From: Candidatus Heimdallarchaeota archaeon
GTDB taxonomy: Archaea > Asgardarchaeota > Heimdallarchaeia > Heimdallarchaeales > Kariarchaeaceae
DNA length: 16,491 nucleotides
Reading direction: 5' to 3'
NCBI GenBank assembly: GCA_015522385.1
Contig: WAMJ01000258.1
Coordinates: forward strand, 1 to 16,491
In this document: positions 6,407 through 13,019 of the stretch, piece by piece
Position numbering within the stretch: the first letter of the stretch is position 1
How the letters are laid out: every line of letters begins with the position of its first letter
Made by a program: the position numbers and the translations under genes
The notes under the pieces: model-generated
The model's input: the letters and a program-made list of their open reading frames with translations, nothing else
The model's database searches: none
What the model was told of the DNA's origin: nothing

Positions 6407-7213
6407 TTACAGTCCAGCCTTCTCAAGGAGGGTGTCGATGAGCTTGTCAATTGGTTTCTGGATGTCCTCGGGGAGATCAAAGACGTAGTTCTCCGGTGAC
6501 GTCAGGAGCCTTAGGTTGAGGACGCGGTCAAACGGTATCTCGCACCCGAGTGTGAGACCGCTCTTCTTTATCCGTGGGTTGTACCTTTCGAGGAAGTCAC
6601 GAAGGATCTTCTCCTCGTCCTCGTTCTCCGTCTTGATCACTTGGTTCCAGATGTAGAAGTCATTTCTTGGCTTGATTCCCTTGAGTACCCTGTACATCTC
6701 GTCGATGAAGGACTCGGTGGCGTCTGCACCATAGTTCGCAGGTCTGACCACGAGGACACTAGTATCTGCGAGGATCATGTTGTTGACGGAGTTCATCGAG
6801 GTGCCCGATTGGTTGTCGAGGATGATGAAGTCGTATCCCATTCTGTAGAGCTCCTGCTGGGCAAGAAGCTCACGCTTGAGTGCACTCTCCCACCACGAGC
6901 GCTGCTTGGTCTGAAGGAAGTGCTTGCCCATCTCGGGTGTGTTGGAGTAGATGATAGAGAGGTTGTTGATCTTGCAATTGAAAATGACGTCCTCCATATT
7001 CAGGTTTGGGTTGTCCAAGTACTCTGTCCAGTACCGCATGGAGTCGAGGTCCTCAGGAGGAGGGATGAGATGAACTAGGGAGGGGGCTTCTATGTCGACA
7101 TCGATGAGCACGGTCTTGTACCCTCGTGTAGCGAGGGTCTTTGCTATACTTAGTGAAGTGATTGTCTTTCCGGACCCACCGCGCGTTGAGTAAACTGTGA
7201 TCGTGTGACCCAT
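6407..7213 (-). CDS. ParA/MinD-like P-loop ATPase with Arg in the signature position
   Basis: Encodes 268 aa, the normal size for the family. The deviant Walker A is STRGGSGKT (9-17). The family reads KGGxGKT, and the signature Lys that reaches across the dimer to the partner's ATP is Arg11 here. Catalytic-side Lys16 and Thr17 are intact. Switch I is VLIDVDIEAPSL (35-46; D38, D40). Walker B is FIILDNQSGTS (129-139; D133), where DNQSG replaces the usual DxPPG-type end. A VLVVRPANYGADAT strand-loop follows. The last helix (about 248-268) is partly amphipathic and could act like a MinD membrane-targeting helix, which is unproven. ParA/MinD proteins position cargo or act at the membrane through ATP-driven dimers. 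The ATG follows the stop of the upstream gene by 1 nt, so the two are translationally coupled and probably work together. Confidence 0.88.
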   Translation of the reverse strand: MGHTITVYSTRGGSGKTITSLSIAKTLATRGYKTVLIDVDIEAPSLVHLIPPPEDLDSMRYWTEYLDNPNLNMEDVIFNCKINNLSIIYSNTPEMGKHFLQTKQRSWWESALKRELLAQQELYRMGYDFIILDNQSGTSMNSVNNMILADTSVLVVRPANYGADATESFIDEMYRVLKGIKPRNDFYIWNQVIKTENEDEEKILRDFLERYNPRIKKSGLTLGCEIPFDRVLNLRLLTSPENYVFDLPEDIQKPIDKLIDTLLEKAGL

Positions 7214-7214
7214 T

Positions 7215-7907
7215 CTATCTACCTCTTATCACCTTGTCTTCCCCATCTCCATCGATGACGACCATTCGCTGTTTGAGGAAGAACTGGATTGCGTCGTCGT
7301 AGGATTTCAACTCAGCCAACCTGATTCCAGTGGGAGAACTCATCAATTTCTTTGCAAGCTCCTGTCTCCTTCCTTCTAGACTAGTTACATACGATATATC
7401 AAAGATGCTATTCTCAGGAGGGGAATTTGCAAGAATTCGCTCTAGATTCTTGTGAATCTCGACCATACGGGCAGATAAGTAGTCCTTACGTGACGGGTCA
7501 AATAGCCCGTCCTCGAAACCAGTGAGATCCAGCTCGAAGTACTGGAGGTACTGGCTGAATTCCCTCAGGTTCTTCCGGATAAGCTCCGAATCACTCACCT
7601 CGTAGACAATGACGAAGACGAGGTGGAGGTTGCCATACTTCTCTATACCAGGTCTCACCTGGTAGAAGATGAATTCATAAGATCCCGGGTAGCTTGTAGG
7701 CTCAGCTACGGGAACGGGCCCTTGGATCTTGCCCTCAGGAGTGGTCTGATGACCCATTCCCGTAAGAACAACTACACGAGAGGAGAAGAGCATCTGCTGA
7801 TCGTTGGAGAAGAAATCACTGACAGAGTCGGCGAGGTAGCTTGGTCCTAGCTTGGATAGATTTCCAAGCAAAATGGTATTGGCTATCACCTTGCTCGACC
7901 CGATCAT
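7215..7907 (-). CDS. Unrecognised partner protein of the ParA/MinD-like ATPase
   Basis: Encodes 230 aa from the ATG at 7907 (235 aa if the GTG at 7922 is used). I choose the ATG because the TATA-like element is centred 28 nt from it but only 13 nt from the GTG. No known motif is evident. Predicted pattern: an N-terminal helix (about 8-35), then a strand SSRVVVLTGMG, a Pro/Gly-rich loop, paired strands YEFIFYQVRPG and LHLVFVIVYEVSD, a long helix, and a helical C-terminal half (about 120-230). The strand-strand-helix arrangement could be a longin- or roadblock-like alpha/beta module, but that is only an impression. It has no signal peptide or membrane helix. It is the first gene of the two-gene operon, its stop lying 1 nt before the ATPase start, so an adaptor or activator of the ATPase is the natural inference. 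Confidence 0.75.
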   Translation of the reverse strand: MIGSSKVIANTILLGNLSKLGPSYLADSVSDFFSNDQQMLFSSRVVVLTGMGHQTTPEGKIQGPVPVAEPTSYPGSYEFIFYQVRPGIEKYGNLHLVFVIVYEVSDSELIRKNLREFSQYLQYFELDLTGFEDGLFDPSRKDYLSARMVEIHKNLERILANSPPENSIFDISYVTSLEGRRQELAKKLMSSPTGIRLAELKSYDDAIQFFLKQRMVVIDGDGEDKVIRGR

Positions 7908-7930
7908 CTTATTCCTCACCACACTTATTA

Positions 7931-7939
7931 TTTAATATA
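7931..7939 (-). promoter_or_regulatory. TATA box of the ATPase operon
   Basis: On the minus strand TATATTAAA is centred about 28 nt before the ATG at 7907, the leaderless spacing seen at other genes in this window. It is too close to the upstream GTG at 7922 for that codon to be transcribed from here. Confidence 0.55.
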
Positions 7940-7995
7940 GTTTGCCTCAACTAGTGAATATATTTTGGTAGATGTAGCTGAATATTCTGCAAGAT

Positions 7996-8003
7996 AATTA
8001 TAT
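7996..8003 (+). promoter_or_regulatory. TATA box before the two-helix membrane protein
   Basis: AATTATAT is centred about 24 nt before the ATG at 8024, again fitting leaderless transcription. No Shine-Dalgarno stands before that ATG. It is the rightward half of a divergent promoter region. Confidence 0.5.
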
Positions 8004-8023
8004 CCCCTGAGAATGAGTGGATT

Positions 8024-8638
8024 ATGGAGCTCCCAAAGACCTTCGAGGTCTACCTTGAACGTAGTCCCGCCATGCGGATACTCGGCGAGATGGTCACCTT
8101 CAGGTTCCCAGCTTTCATAATCAACGCGGTGATCCTCGCGGCGACAGTCACACTCCTTTTCGAATCGGGGTTCTCACTCCTGTCCATCATGGTGTCGGTC
8201 CTCATCTTCATCCCGATGTTTCTCTTTATCCAGCTGAGATTCATCAACAGGGGCTCCTACCTCCTCAAGAGACAGGCGATACTGACTCTCGACATTGACG
8301 AGATCAGGTTGCTGGTAGGGTACCCGCTGAGCCTTGAGTTCAAGGAGAAGAGAGTCGATCGCTCGGACATAGACGCTGTTGTCCTTAGGGGTGATCCGAC
8401 ATTCGGCTTCTACATCGAATTCGACCAGCCGTCCATCCGGGAGGAGAACGAGAAACTGGAAGATCTCCCCACCAACGAGAGATTGAGGAAGAAGGCGCTG
8501 AAGCCATTCCCCGCCAGATTCGGGCTGTGGAAGGACGTAGAGAGCGCCCGCGAGTATGGAGGGGAGATTGCCGGTCTTCTCAAGCTTCCGTTCAGATCTA
8601 ACTACTCCCCCGATGGGGAGAAGATGGTAGTTTCCTGA
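8024..8638 (+). CDS. Two-helix membrane protein with soluble C-terminal domain (PH-like?)
   Basis: Encodes 204 aa. A short N-terminal region is followed by two close membrane helices (about 28-46 and 50-72). A cytoplasmic domain (about 80-195) then starts with strand-rich sequence (ILTLDIDEIRLLVG, LSLEFKEKRVDRSDIDAVVL, FGFYIEFDQ), has an Arg/Lys/Glu-rich stretch, and ends in a helix with ESAREYGGEIAGLLKLPF. This architecture, a helical hairpin plus a beta domain capped by a helix, resembles membrane proteins with bacterial PH-like domains. I cannot confirm the family. The MFS transporter starts 34 nt downstream on the same strand, so the two are likely co-transcribed and the protein may help or regulate the transporter. 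Confidence 0.72.
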   Translation: MELPKTFEVYLERSPAMRILGEMVTFRFPAFIINAVILAATVTLLFESGFSLLSIMVSVLIFIPMFLFIQLRFINRGSYLLKRQAILTLDIDEIRLLVGYPLSLEFKEKRVDRSDIDAVVLRGDPTFGFYIEFDQPSIREENEKLEDLPTNERLRKKALKPFPARFGLWKDVESAREYGGEIAGLLKLPFRSNYSPDGEKMVVS

Positions 8639-8672
8639 GGCATTCGGGATTCTCCCCTAGGCACAGGTATTA

Positions 8673-10022
8673 ATGCGGAGAAGCCGAGAAACCATTGTGG
8701 CATTTCTCAGTTACACGAGGTTGAGCATCGGCCAGTTCAGCGGACTCTCGACCTTCCAGTTCCTCGCCTTTATACGCAGGGCAATTTTCTACACCTTCCT
8801 CTCAATATTCCTGAAATCTCTGGGACTGGGTACGACCGAGGTCACCCTGATGGCGACTATTGGAATGATCTCTAACAGTGGTAGTCAGATGTTCCTCTGG
8901 GGGCCACTGCTTGACAGGTTCAAGTCTTCCAAGTCCTTCGTGATCATCGGAGAGGTGGTCGCGGGGATCGGGCACTTCGTCCTCTACTTCGTCTTCAAGC
9001 AGTACTACGACACGGGCTCTCTACGCACAGCTGGATTTGTCATTATCCTCGGACTGGGCTTCATAGAGATCTGGTGGTCGATGTCCAACGTGGGATGGAC
9101 GACGCTCATCTCAGAGCTGACCGACATCCACGAGCGGAAGCAGCTTATGGGGCAGCTCTCCATCATCGGGGGACTCGGTGGCATCGCAGGGGCCACATTG
9201 GGAGGAATAATCTTCGACCGTGGAGGAGGGTTTGTCAACGGGATACTCTTCTACATCCCTGCGTTCATCATGATACTGTCGGGTCTGCTCGTCCTGCTTG
9301 TTATAAGGATTGAGTCTCAGCATCTCCCGAGAGGAGGAGAGCCATCGATCCCGTTGTCATTGATAGAGCGAAAGACCCTCGGAGTGTATCTCGTCTTCCT
9401 CCTTAGTCTCGTGCTCATCAATTTTGGCAGGAACTCAATCGCCATCATTTCCAGCCTCTACCTCGCAGAACCGACCGGTGTCAACGCAAGCGACGTCGAC
9501 ATAGCTAACTTCAGGAATGTCTCCAGTCTTGCCTCGATGGTGGCGGGACTTGTTGTAGGGGGGTTGATCGGCCACTTCGATGACTTCAAGGTGATGCTGA
9601 TGGGGAGCGTCTCGGCGGTGTCTGGTATTGTGATACTCGCCCTCACCTCGGAGTACTACATCGTCCTGATCTCGGCGTTCCTGATTGGGAGTGCACAGGT
9701 GATAATCCAAGCCGCCAGCTACTCGATTGTGGCGGCAATCGTCCCCGAAGAGTACAGAGGAAGGCTCTTCTCATACTACAATGCCACCTTCTTCTTGTCA
9801 TGGGGGATAGCAGCCACCGTGATCACCGGCCCCATCTCGGACTACTACATCTCACAAGGATATGCTATCGGAGACGCCTACCGGGTGAGTTTCGTCGCCG
9901 CAGCAATCATCGTCCTCGCGGGAATACTCGTCCTCTTGTACTCCGCCCGAAAGACAGGGATTGACCTTCCGGAGACAAGGGAAAGACTGAGAAATAACAA
10001 GGAGGAAGGAATCACCAATTAA
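8673..10022 (+). CDS. Major facilitator superfamily (MFS) transporter
   Basis: Encodes 449 aa with about 12 hydrophobic helices in two halves joined by a charged loop around residues 214-232. The first inter-helix loop has GPLLDRFKSSK, a form of the MFS loop 2-3 motif GxLxDRxGRR/K. The second half has GLIGHFDDFK at the matching place and VPEEYRGRLFSYYNATFF later, typical of drug- or solute-exporting MFS proteins. The substrate cannot be told. The cytoplasmic C-terminal tail is basic and acidic (about 425-449). It is the second gene of a rightward pair, 34 nt after the two-helix membrane protein, and converges with the hydrolase gene (37-nt gap). Confidence 0.92.
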   Translation: MRRSRETIVAFLSYTRLSIGQFSGLSTFQFLAFIRRAIFYTFLSIFLKSLGLGTTEVTLMATIGMISNSGSQMFLWGPLLDRFKSSKSFVIIGEVVAGIGHFVLYFVFKQYYDTGSLRTAGFVIILGLGFIEIWWSMSNVGWTTLISELTDIHERKQLMGQLSIIGGLGGIAGATLGGIIFDRGGGFVNGILFYIPAFIMILSGLLVLLVIRIESQHLPRGGEPSIPLSLIERKTLGVYLVFLLSLVLINFGRNSIAIISSLYLAEPTGVNASDVDIANFRNVSSLASMVAGLVVGGLIGHFDDFKVMLMGSVSAVSGIVILALTSEYYIVLISAFLIGSAQVIIQAASYSIVAAIVPEEYRGRLFSYYNATFFLSWGIAATVITGPISDYYISQGYAIGDAYRVSFVAAAIIVLAGILVLLYSARKTGIDLPETRERLRNNKEEGITN

Positions 10023-10059
10023 GGCAGGCTGCAGAGTGCTCAAGAAAGCGATCAGAAGG

Positions 10060-11034
10060 TTATCCCATCCAAACCGAGTTGCAAAAGTTCTCAAAAGCCT
10101 CCGCAACCAGCTTGTAGTCAGTGTCAATGACTATCACGTGGTCTGTCCTCTTGATCCAAGTTATATCTGGATGGGAACGCACTCTTCGTTGAATAAGTAG
10201 CGGTTGTGACTTGGGAACTCTGTAATCACTGACCCCATAGATGAGACAGAACGGGAGATCTAGCTTGGGAAGCAACTTGTACGCTTTGCCCATAGCCAGA
10301 AACACCTCCCTGATGCTGCTGTAGTAGACGTACTCATACCTGTCGTCGAAGAATTTGATCAGGGGATTAGAAAGCATCCTCTTATTGTGGAACCTGAATC
10401 CAGCGTAGTACCTTTTCCGATTGGTCCTACCCATCATCCCGACAAATACTCTCAGAGGGAGAGGGTAACGGATCGGAGAGGCCATCAGGATCACTCCCGC
10501 GGGTGTGATATGATTAAGAGAGTTGATGACGAGGACTCCGCCGAGTGAATGACCCCCAATAACAACCTTCCGCCCTGGTCTCTCGGACAAGAGGTACCTG
10601 TAACAGTCCACTATCTTACCGACCCAGTCCTTGGTTCTGTACCTCTTCAGATCCTCGTAATCTGTTCCATGACCCTGGAGGAGGACGATCAGCACCCTGT
10701 AGCCTTTGGTTGCAAGGTGGTTTCCTAAGTAGAGCAGCTCCAGATTAGAACCCGTGAAACCATGCACAAGGAGTACCCCCCTTGGAGAATCTGGATCGCC
10801 GATGAGAGTATCACCGAGCAGTGGGAGGTAGAAATCAAGCTCGGAGTGGATCAACCTGTCCTCGGGTCGTTCTGAGTGGTCAACCTCAAGGTGGATGAAA
10901 GCACCCACGCCTCTTTCATCTCCTACCACGGATGATCGCTTGCAAGGTTCACCGATTGAGGGACCCTTCTGCTCCATGGCACTGAGTGTATCTGGGGTAT
11001 GACTCGAATCTCCTTGCTCATACTGATCTTTCAA
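10060..11034 (-). CDS. Alpha/beta hydrolase (esterase/lipase-like)
   Basis: Encodes 324 aa. The catalytic core is clear: oxyanion-hole loop HGFTGS (91-96), nucleophile elbow GHSLGG with Ser163, acid Asp270 in YGVSDYRVP, and His299 in RTDHVIVID. A lid-like insert rich in Arg/Lys/Tyr (about 188-245) lies between them. This layout matches carboxylesterases and monoacylglycerol lipases of the Est30/serine aminopeptidase type; the substrate is not known. It has no signal peptide, so it is probably cytoplasmic. The start is uncertain. The long frame begins with TTG at 11034, and an ATG at 10977 would remove 19 residues without touching the fold. A TATA-like TTTATTTATA at 11081-11090 leaves a leader of about 26 nt to the TTG. 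The first 60 residues look unstructured. Confidence 0.88.
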   Translation of the reverse strand: MKDQYEQGDSSHTPDTLSAMEQKGPSIGEPCKRSSVVGDERGVGAFIHLEVDHSERPEDRLIHSELDFYLPLLGDTLIGDPDSPRGVLLVHGFTGSNLELLYLGNHLATKGYRVLIVLLQGHGTDYEDLKRYRTKDWVGKIVDCYRYLLSERPGRKVVIGGHSLGGVLVINSLNHITPAGVILMASPIRYPLPLRVFVGMMGRTNRKRYYAGFRFHNKRMLSNPLIKFFDDRYEYVYYSSIREVFLAMGKAYKLLPKLDLPFCLIYGVSDYRVPKSQPLLIQRRVRSHPDITWIKRTDHVIVIDTDYKLVAEAFENFCNSVWMG

Positions 11035-11393
11035 CGACAGACTTACTTCAAACAGGTATTTGAAGAGTGAGAATCAATCCTATAAATAAATCAAGAACCT
11101 CGGAAAGCCTTAGAAGGGATTGAGAAAAAATATAAGGGAAGGTAATAAGGGGGCATATAAATGGGGGATAAAGTAGTAGATTCACAGTAAATAGACCAAG
11201 AAAAACACGAGGACTGAATCGTCCATAGTTGCTGTTCAAGAATACAGTATAGGATTAACAAAAAATAGACCATGGAGAGGAATAACAGATTCCCATAACC
11301 TGAACAGGATAGGAGCGGCATAACCAGATTGATCAATCGAGCTGACAAGTAGTATGAAAGAACATAGAGGGAGGAATTAGTCTTAAATCTGAA
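11035..11393. other. A-rich spacer with promoter, T-tracts and imperfect direct repeats
   Basis: This 359-nt stretch holds no convincing gene. Its right part is the 3' flank of the tandem-Lrp regulator; its left part carries the hydrolase promoter (TATA at 11081-11090, minus strand). On the minus strand T6 tracts (for example at 11260-11265 and around 11126-11131) could end transcription of the regulator. Two 22-nt imperfect direct repeats lie in the middle. The plus strand is markedly purine-rich from 11100 to 11290. Short frames here have no protein character. Confidence 0.45.
11179..11274. repeat. Imperfect 22-nt direct repeat pair
   Basis: Copies lie at 11179-11200 and 11253-11274, 74 nt apart, and match at 18 of 22 positions by hand count. 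Each contains AAATAGACCA. They sit between the regulator gene and the hydrolase promoter, so a regulator binding site is possible but unproven. Confidence 0.4.
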
Positions 11394-12485
11394 TCACTTG
11401 AAGAGTCTTTCGAGCACCGTATCGACCATGTACTCCTTTGATGCCTTCCATTCGAGCTTCTCGAAGTCGAAGTTGTCGGGGTAGAAGAGATAGCTGGCAG
11501 ACCCGCTGTCCCTTGTGTTGAGGAAGTATGACCTCGTGTTGGGGTAGTGCTCGAACAGTTCGAAGATAAACTCATTGGCAAGCGTCGGGGTCAGGTTCGT
11601 CCAGATTAACAGGGTCTCGTCGTCGGTGTAATCCACGGAGAACCTGAATGGTGGTGGAGCCTGTTTCATGGCTTCGAGAAGCTTCTTGTACTCTTCCAGT
11701 TTGAAGTCGTCGACGATCACCAAGTACGTGTCTGTCAGGTCAAAGTTGTCACGGTCGTACTCCAGCCGTATGGAGCTAATGATGTTCTCGACCACGAAAT
11801 TGTAGTACCTGAACGCGGCCGTCCTGCTGATGCTGTAGGTCTTCATGAAATCTGCCTGCTTGAGCGAGGCATTCTCCGAGAGGTCTCGGAGGAACTCGAA
11901 ATGTATGGGCTTGATCAGTGAGAAGTCAATCTTGTCCACCTCCCTGAGGACGTTGAACGGTTTGACCTCGTGCACGAACTTCAGCCACGCCTTCCATGAG
12001 AAGTTCCATGTACCGTCCTTGTGATTGTACCTGTTGAGGTTAGGATAGCTATCGCCACGATAACCAGTGCTATGGTGCAGGGTGAAGTCCGTGATGTAGC
12101 CCTCCTGTTGCAGGACTTCGAGAAACTGCTCGACATAGTATTTCGTCCCATAGGGGATGTTGTACTGCAGGAAGACACCGAACCCACCAGAGTAGGTTCT
12201 CGCTCTGTAGAGCGTGTAGGGATGTTCCTTGCAGGATTCTTCAAGAAATCTCATGGCATCCATGGTGGGCACGGTGACAAATGCACTTACCCTCTCAAGA
12301 CCGAGTTTTTCAGGTTTGAATAGAGCTGTTGGGTGACGGATGATCTGCGACTCGATGAGGAGCTTGAATCTCTTTTTCACAGTTGGCCAAGACAGTTCAG
12401 TCTTCTCCGCCAACTCTGAAAGAGAAATCAAGGGATCCTGTTCAAGCGCGAGGATCATCCTGAAGTCAGATTCCGATATTACCAT
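11394..12485 (-). CDS. Transcription regulator with two Lrp-like units in tandem
   Basis: Encodes 363 aa. Unit 1: a winged helix at 1-55 (FRMILALEQDPLISLSELAEKTELSWPTVKKRF) and a RAM-like beta-alpha-beta domain at about 62-142. Unit 2: a second helix-turn-helix-like segment at about 190-240 (FLRDLSENASLKQADFMKTYSISRTAAFRYY) and a second RAM-like domain at about 250-320 (TYLVIVDDF... TLLIWTNLTP... FIFELFEHYP). Normal Lrp/AsnC proteins are about 150 aa with one such unit and dimerise, so this looks like a fused, diverged dimer. The helix-turn-helix of unit 2 is weaker and may not bind DNA. No membrane helix is present. The ATG overlaps the upstream stop as TAATG (one base shared), with a GTGAT Shine-Dalgarno 5 nt before, so it is coupled to the exported-protein gene. 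Its signal and targets are unknown. Confidence 0.82.
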   Translation of the reverse strand: MVISESDFRMILALEQDPLISLSELAEKTELSWPTVKKRFKLLIESQIIRHPTALFKPEKLGLERVSAFVTVPTMDAMRFLEESCKEHPYTLYRARTYSGGFGVFLQYNIPYGTKYYVEQFLEVLQQEGYITDFTLHHSTGYRGDSYPNLNRYNHKDGTWNFSWKAWLKFVHEVKPFNVLREVDKIDFSLIKPIHFEFLRDLSENASLKQADFMKTYSISRTAAFRYYNFVVENIISSIRLEYDRDNFDLTDTYLVIVDDFKLEEYKKLLEAMKQAPPPFRFSVDYTDDETLLIWTNLTPTLANEFIFELFEHYPNTRSYFLNTRDSGSASYLFYPDNFDFEKLEWKASKEYMVDTVLERLFK

Positions 12486-12949
12486 TACGCATCACTTAGT
12501 GTAACCGTGAGGTGTGGATCCCCTCCCTGCTTCTCCTCCGGTGGGTCAAAGTCGTGGACCAAATTTCCGACAATGCTACCTCCTTGAAAGTACAGCTTGA
12601 GGAAAAATTTGTACCAGCCTGATTCTGTCGCCTCGTTGTGGAAGTCCAAAATCATGATGTACCGTCCGTCATCCACTACTGTTCTGTAGGAGTATGACGT
12701 GGTGTACCCCGATGGTAGCACCAAACCAGTCTCCATCTTGACGAGACCAGTTCGACCCTCGTGTACAAGCCTGAGGATGACACGGACATCGTCGTAGAGA
12801 CCGTCGCCGTCCAGCGTTGTGTAGAATGCATCCACCACCGATATTTCGATTTGTCTGCTCCGAGAGTCCAGATTCAGAGAAGACGCAAATGCACCCTGCA
12901 CCATGCTGAGAGTGAGAATTCCCATTAGAAGCATGGAGAACTTCTTCAT
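12485..12949 (-). CDS. Small exported protein with a DxDGxxDD motif
   Basis: Encodes 154 aa. Residues 1-22 are a clear signal peptide (MKK start, hydrophobic core, AFA before Ser). The mature part is beta-rich. Near its start it has TTLDGDGLYDDV (45-55), where D47, D49, D53 and D54 resemble a calcium-binding Asp-rich loop of surface beta-sandwich domains. It has no C-terminal membrane helix, so it is either released or held by partners. Family not recognised. It is the first gene of a pair, overlapping the tandem-Lrp regulator by one base, which suggests that the two act in one pathway. A TATA-like TTTAAA centred 29 nt before the ATG fits a leaderless mRNA and supports the start. Confidence 0.82.
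   Translation of the reverse strand: MKKFSMLLMGILTLSMVQGAFASSLNLDSRSRQIEISVVDAFYTTLDGDGLYDDVRVILRLVHEGRTGLVKMETGLVLPSGYTTSYSYRTVVDDGRYIMILDFHNEATESGWYKFFLKLYFQGGSIVGNLVHDFDPPEEKQGGDPHLTVTLSDA
12491..12499 (-). promoter_or_regulatory. Ribosome binding site CTAAGTGAT inside the upstream gene
   Basis: On the minus strand the motif ends 5 nt before the ATG at 12485 and lies within the last codons of the exported-protein gene. The bases and spacing are identical to the site at 1835-1843. Confidence 0.6.
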
Positions 12950-12974
12950 TATTACAGTAGGAATAGATCTAAGA

Positions 12975-12980
12975 TTTAAA
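12975..12980 (-). promoter_or_regulatory. TATA box for the small exported protein
   Basis: CCTTTAAATCTT on the minus strand is centred about 29 nt before the ATG at 12949. There is no Shine-Dalgarno at this ATG. Confidence 0.55.
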
Positions 12981-13004
12981 GGTTTTTAGTTCAAGATTTG
13001 CTAC

Positions 13005-13019
13005 AAAAAAGTGGAAAAA
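13005..13019 (-). terminator. T-rich terminator after the synthetase gene
   Basis: Directly after the stop codon the minus strand reads TTTTTCCACTTTTTTG. Two T-tracts of 5 and 6 are typical of archaeal U-rich termination and separate this gene from the promoter of the next. Confidence 0.55.

Noticed and set aside
11048..11348. Hydrophobic minus-strand frames in the A-rich spacer
   Set aside because: Low-complexity Leu/Ser/Tyr-rich translations of A/T-rich DNA, with no start signal and mutually overlapping frames.
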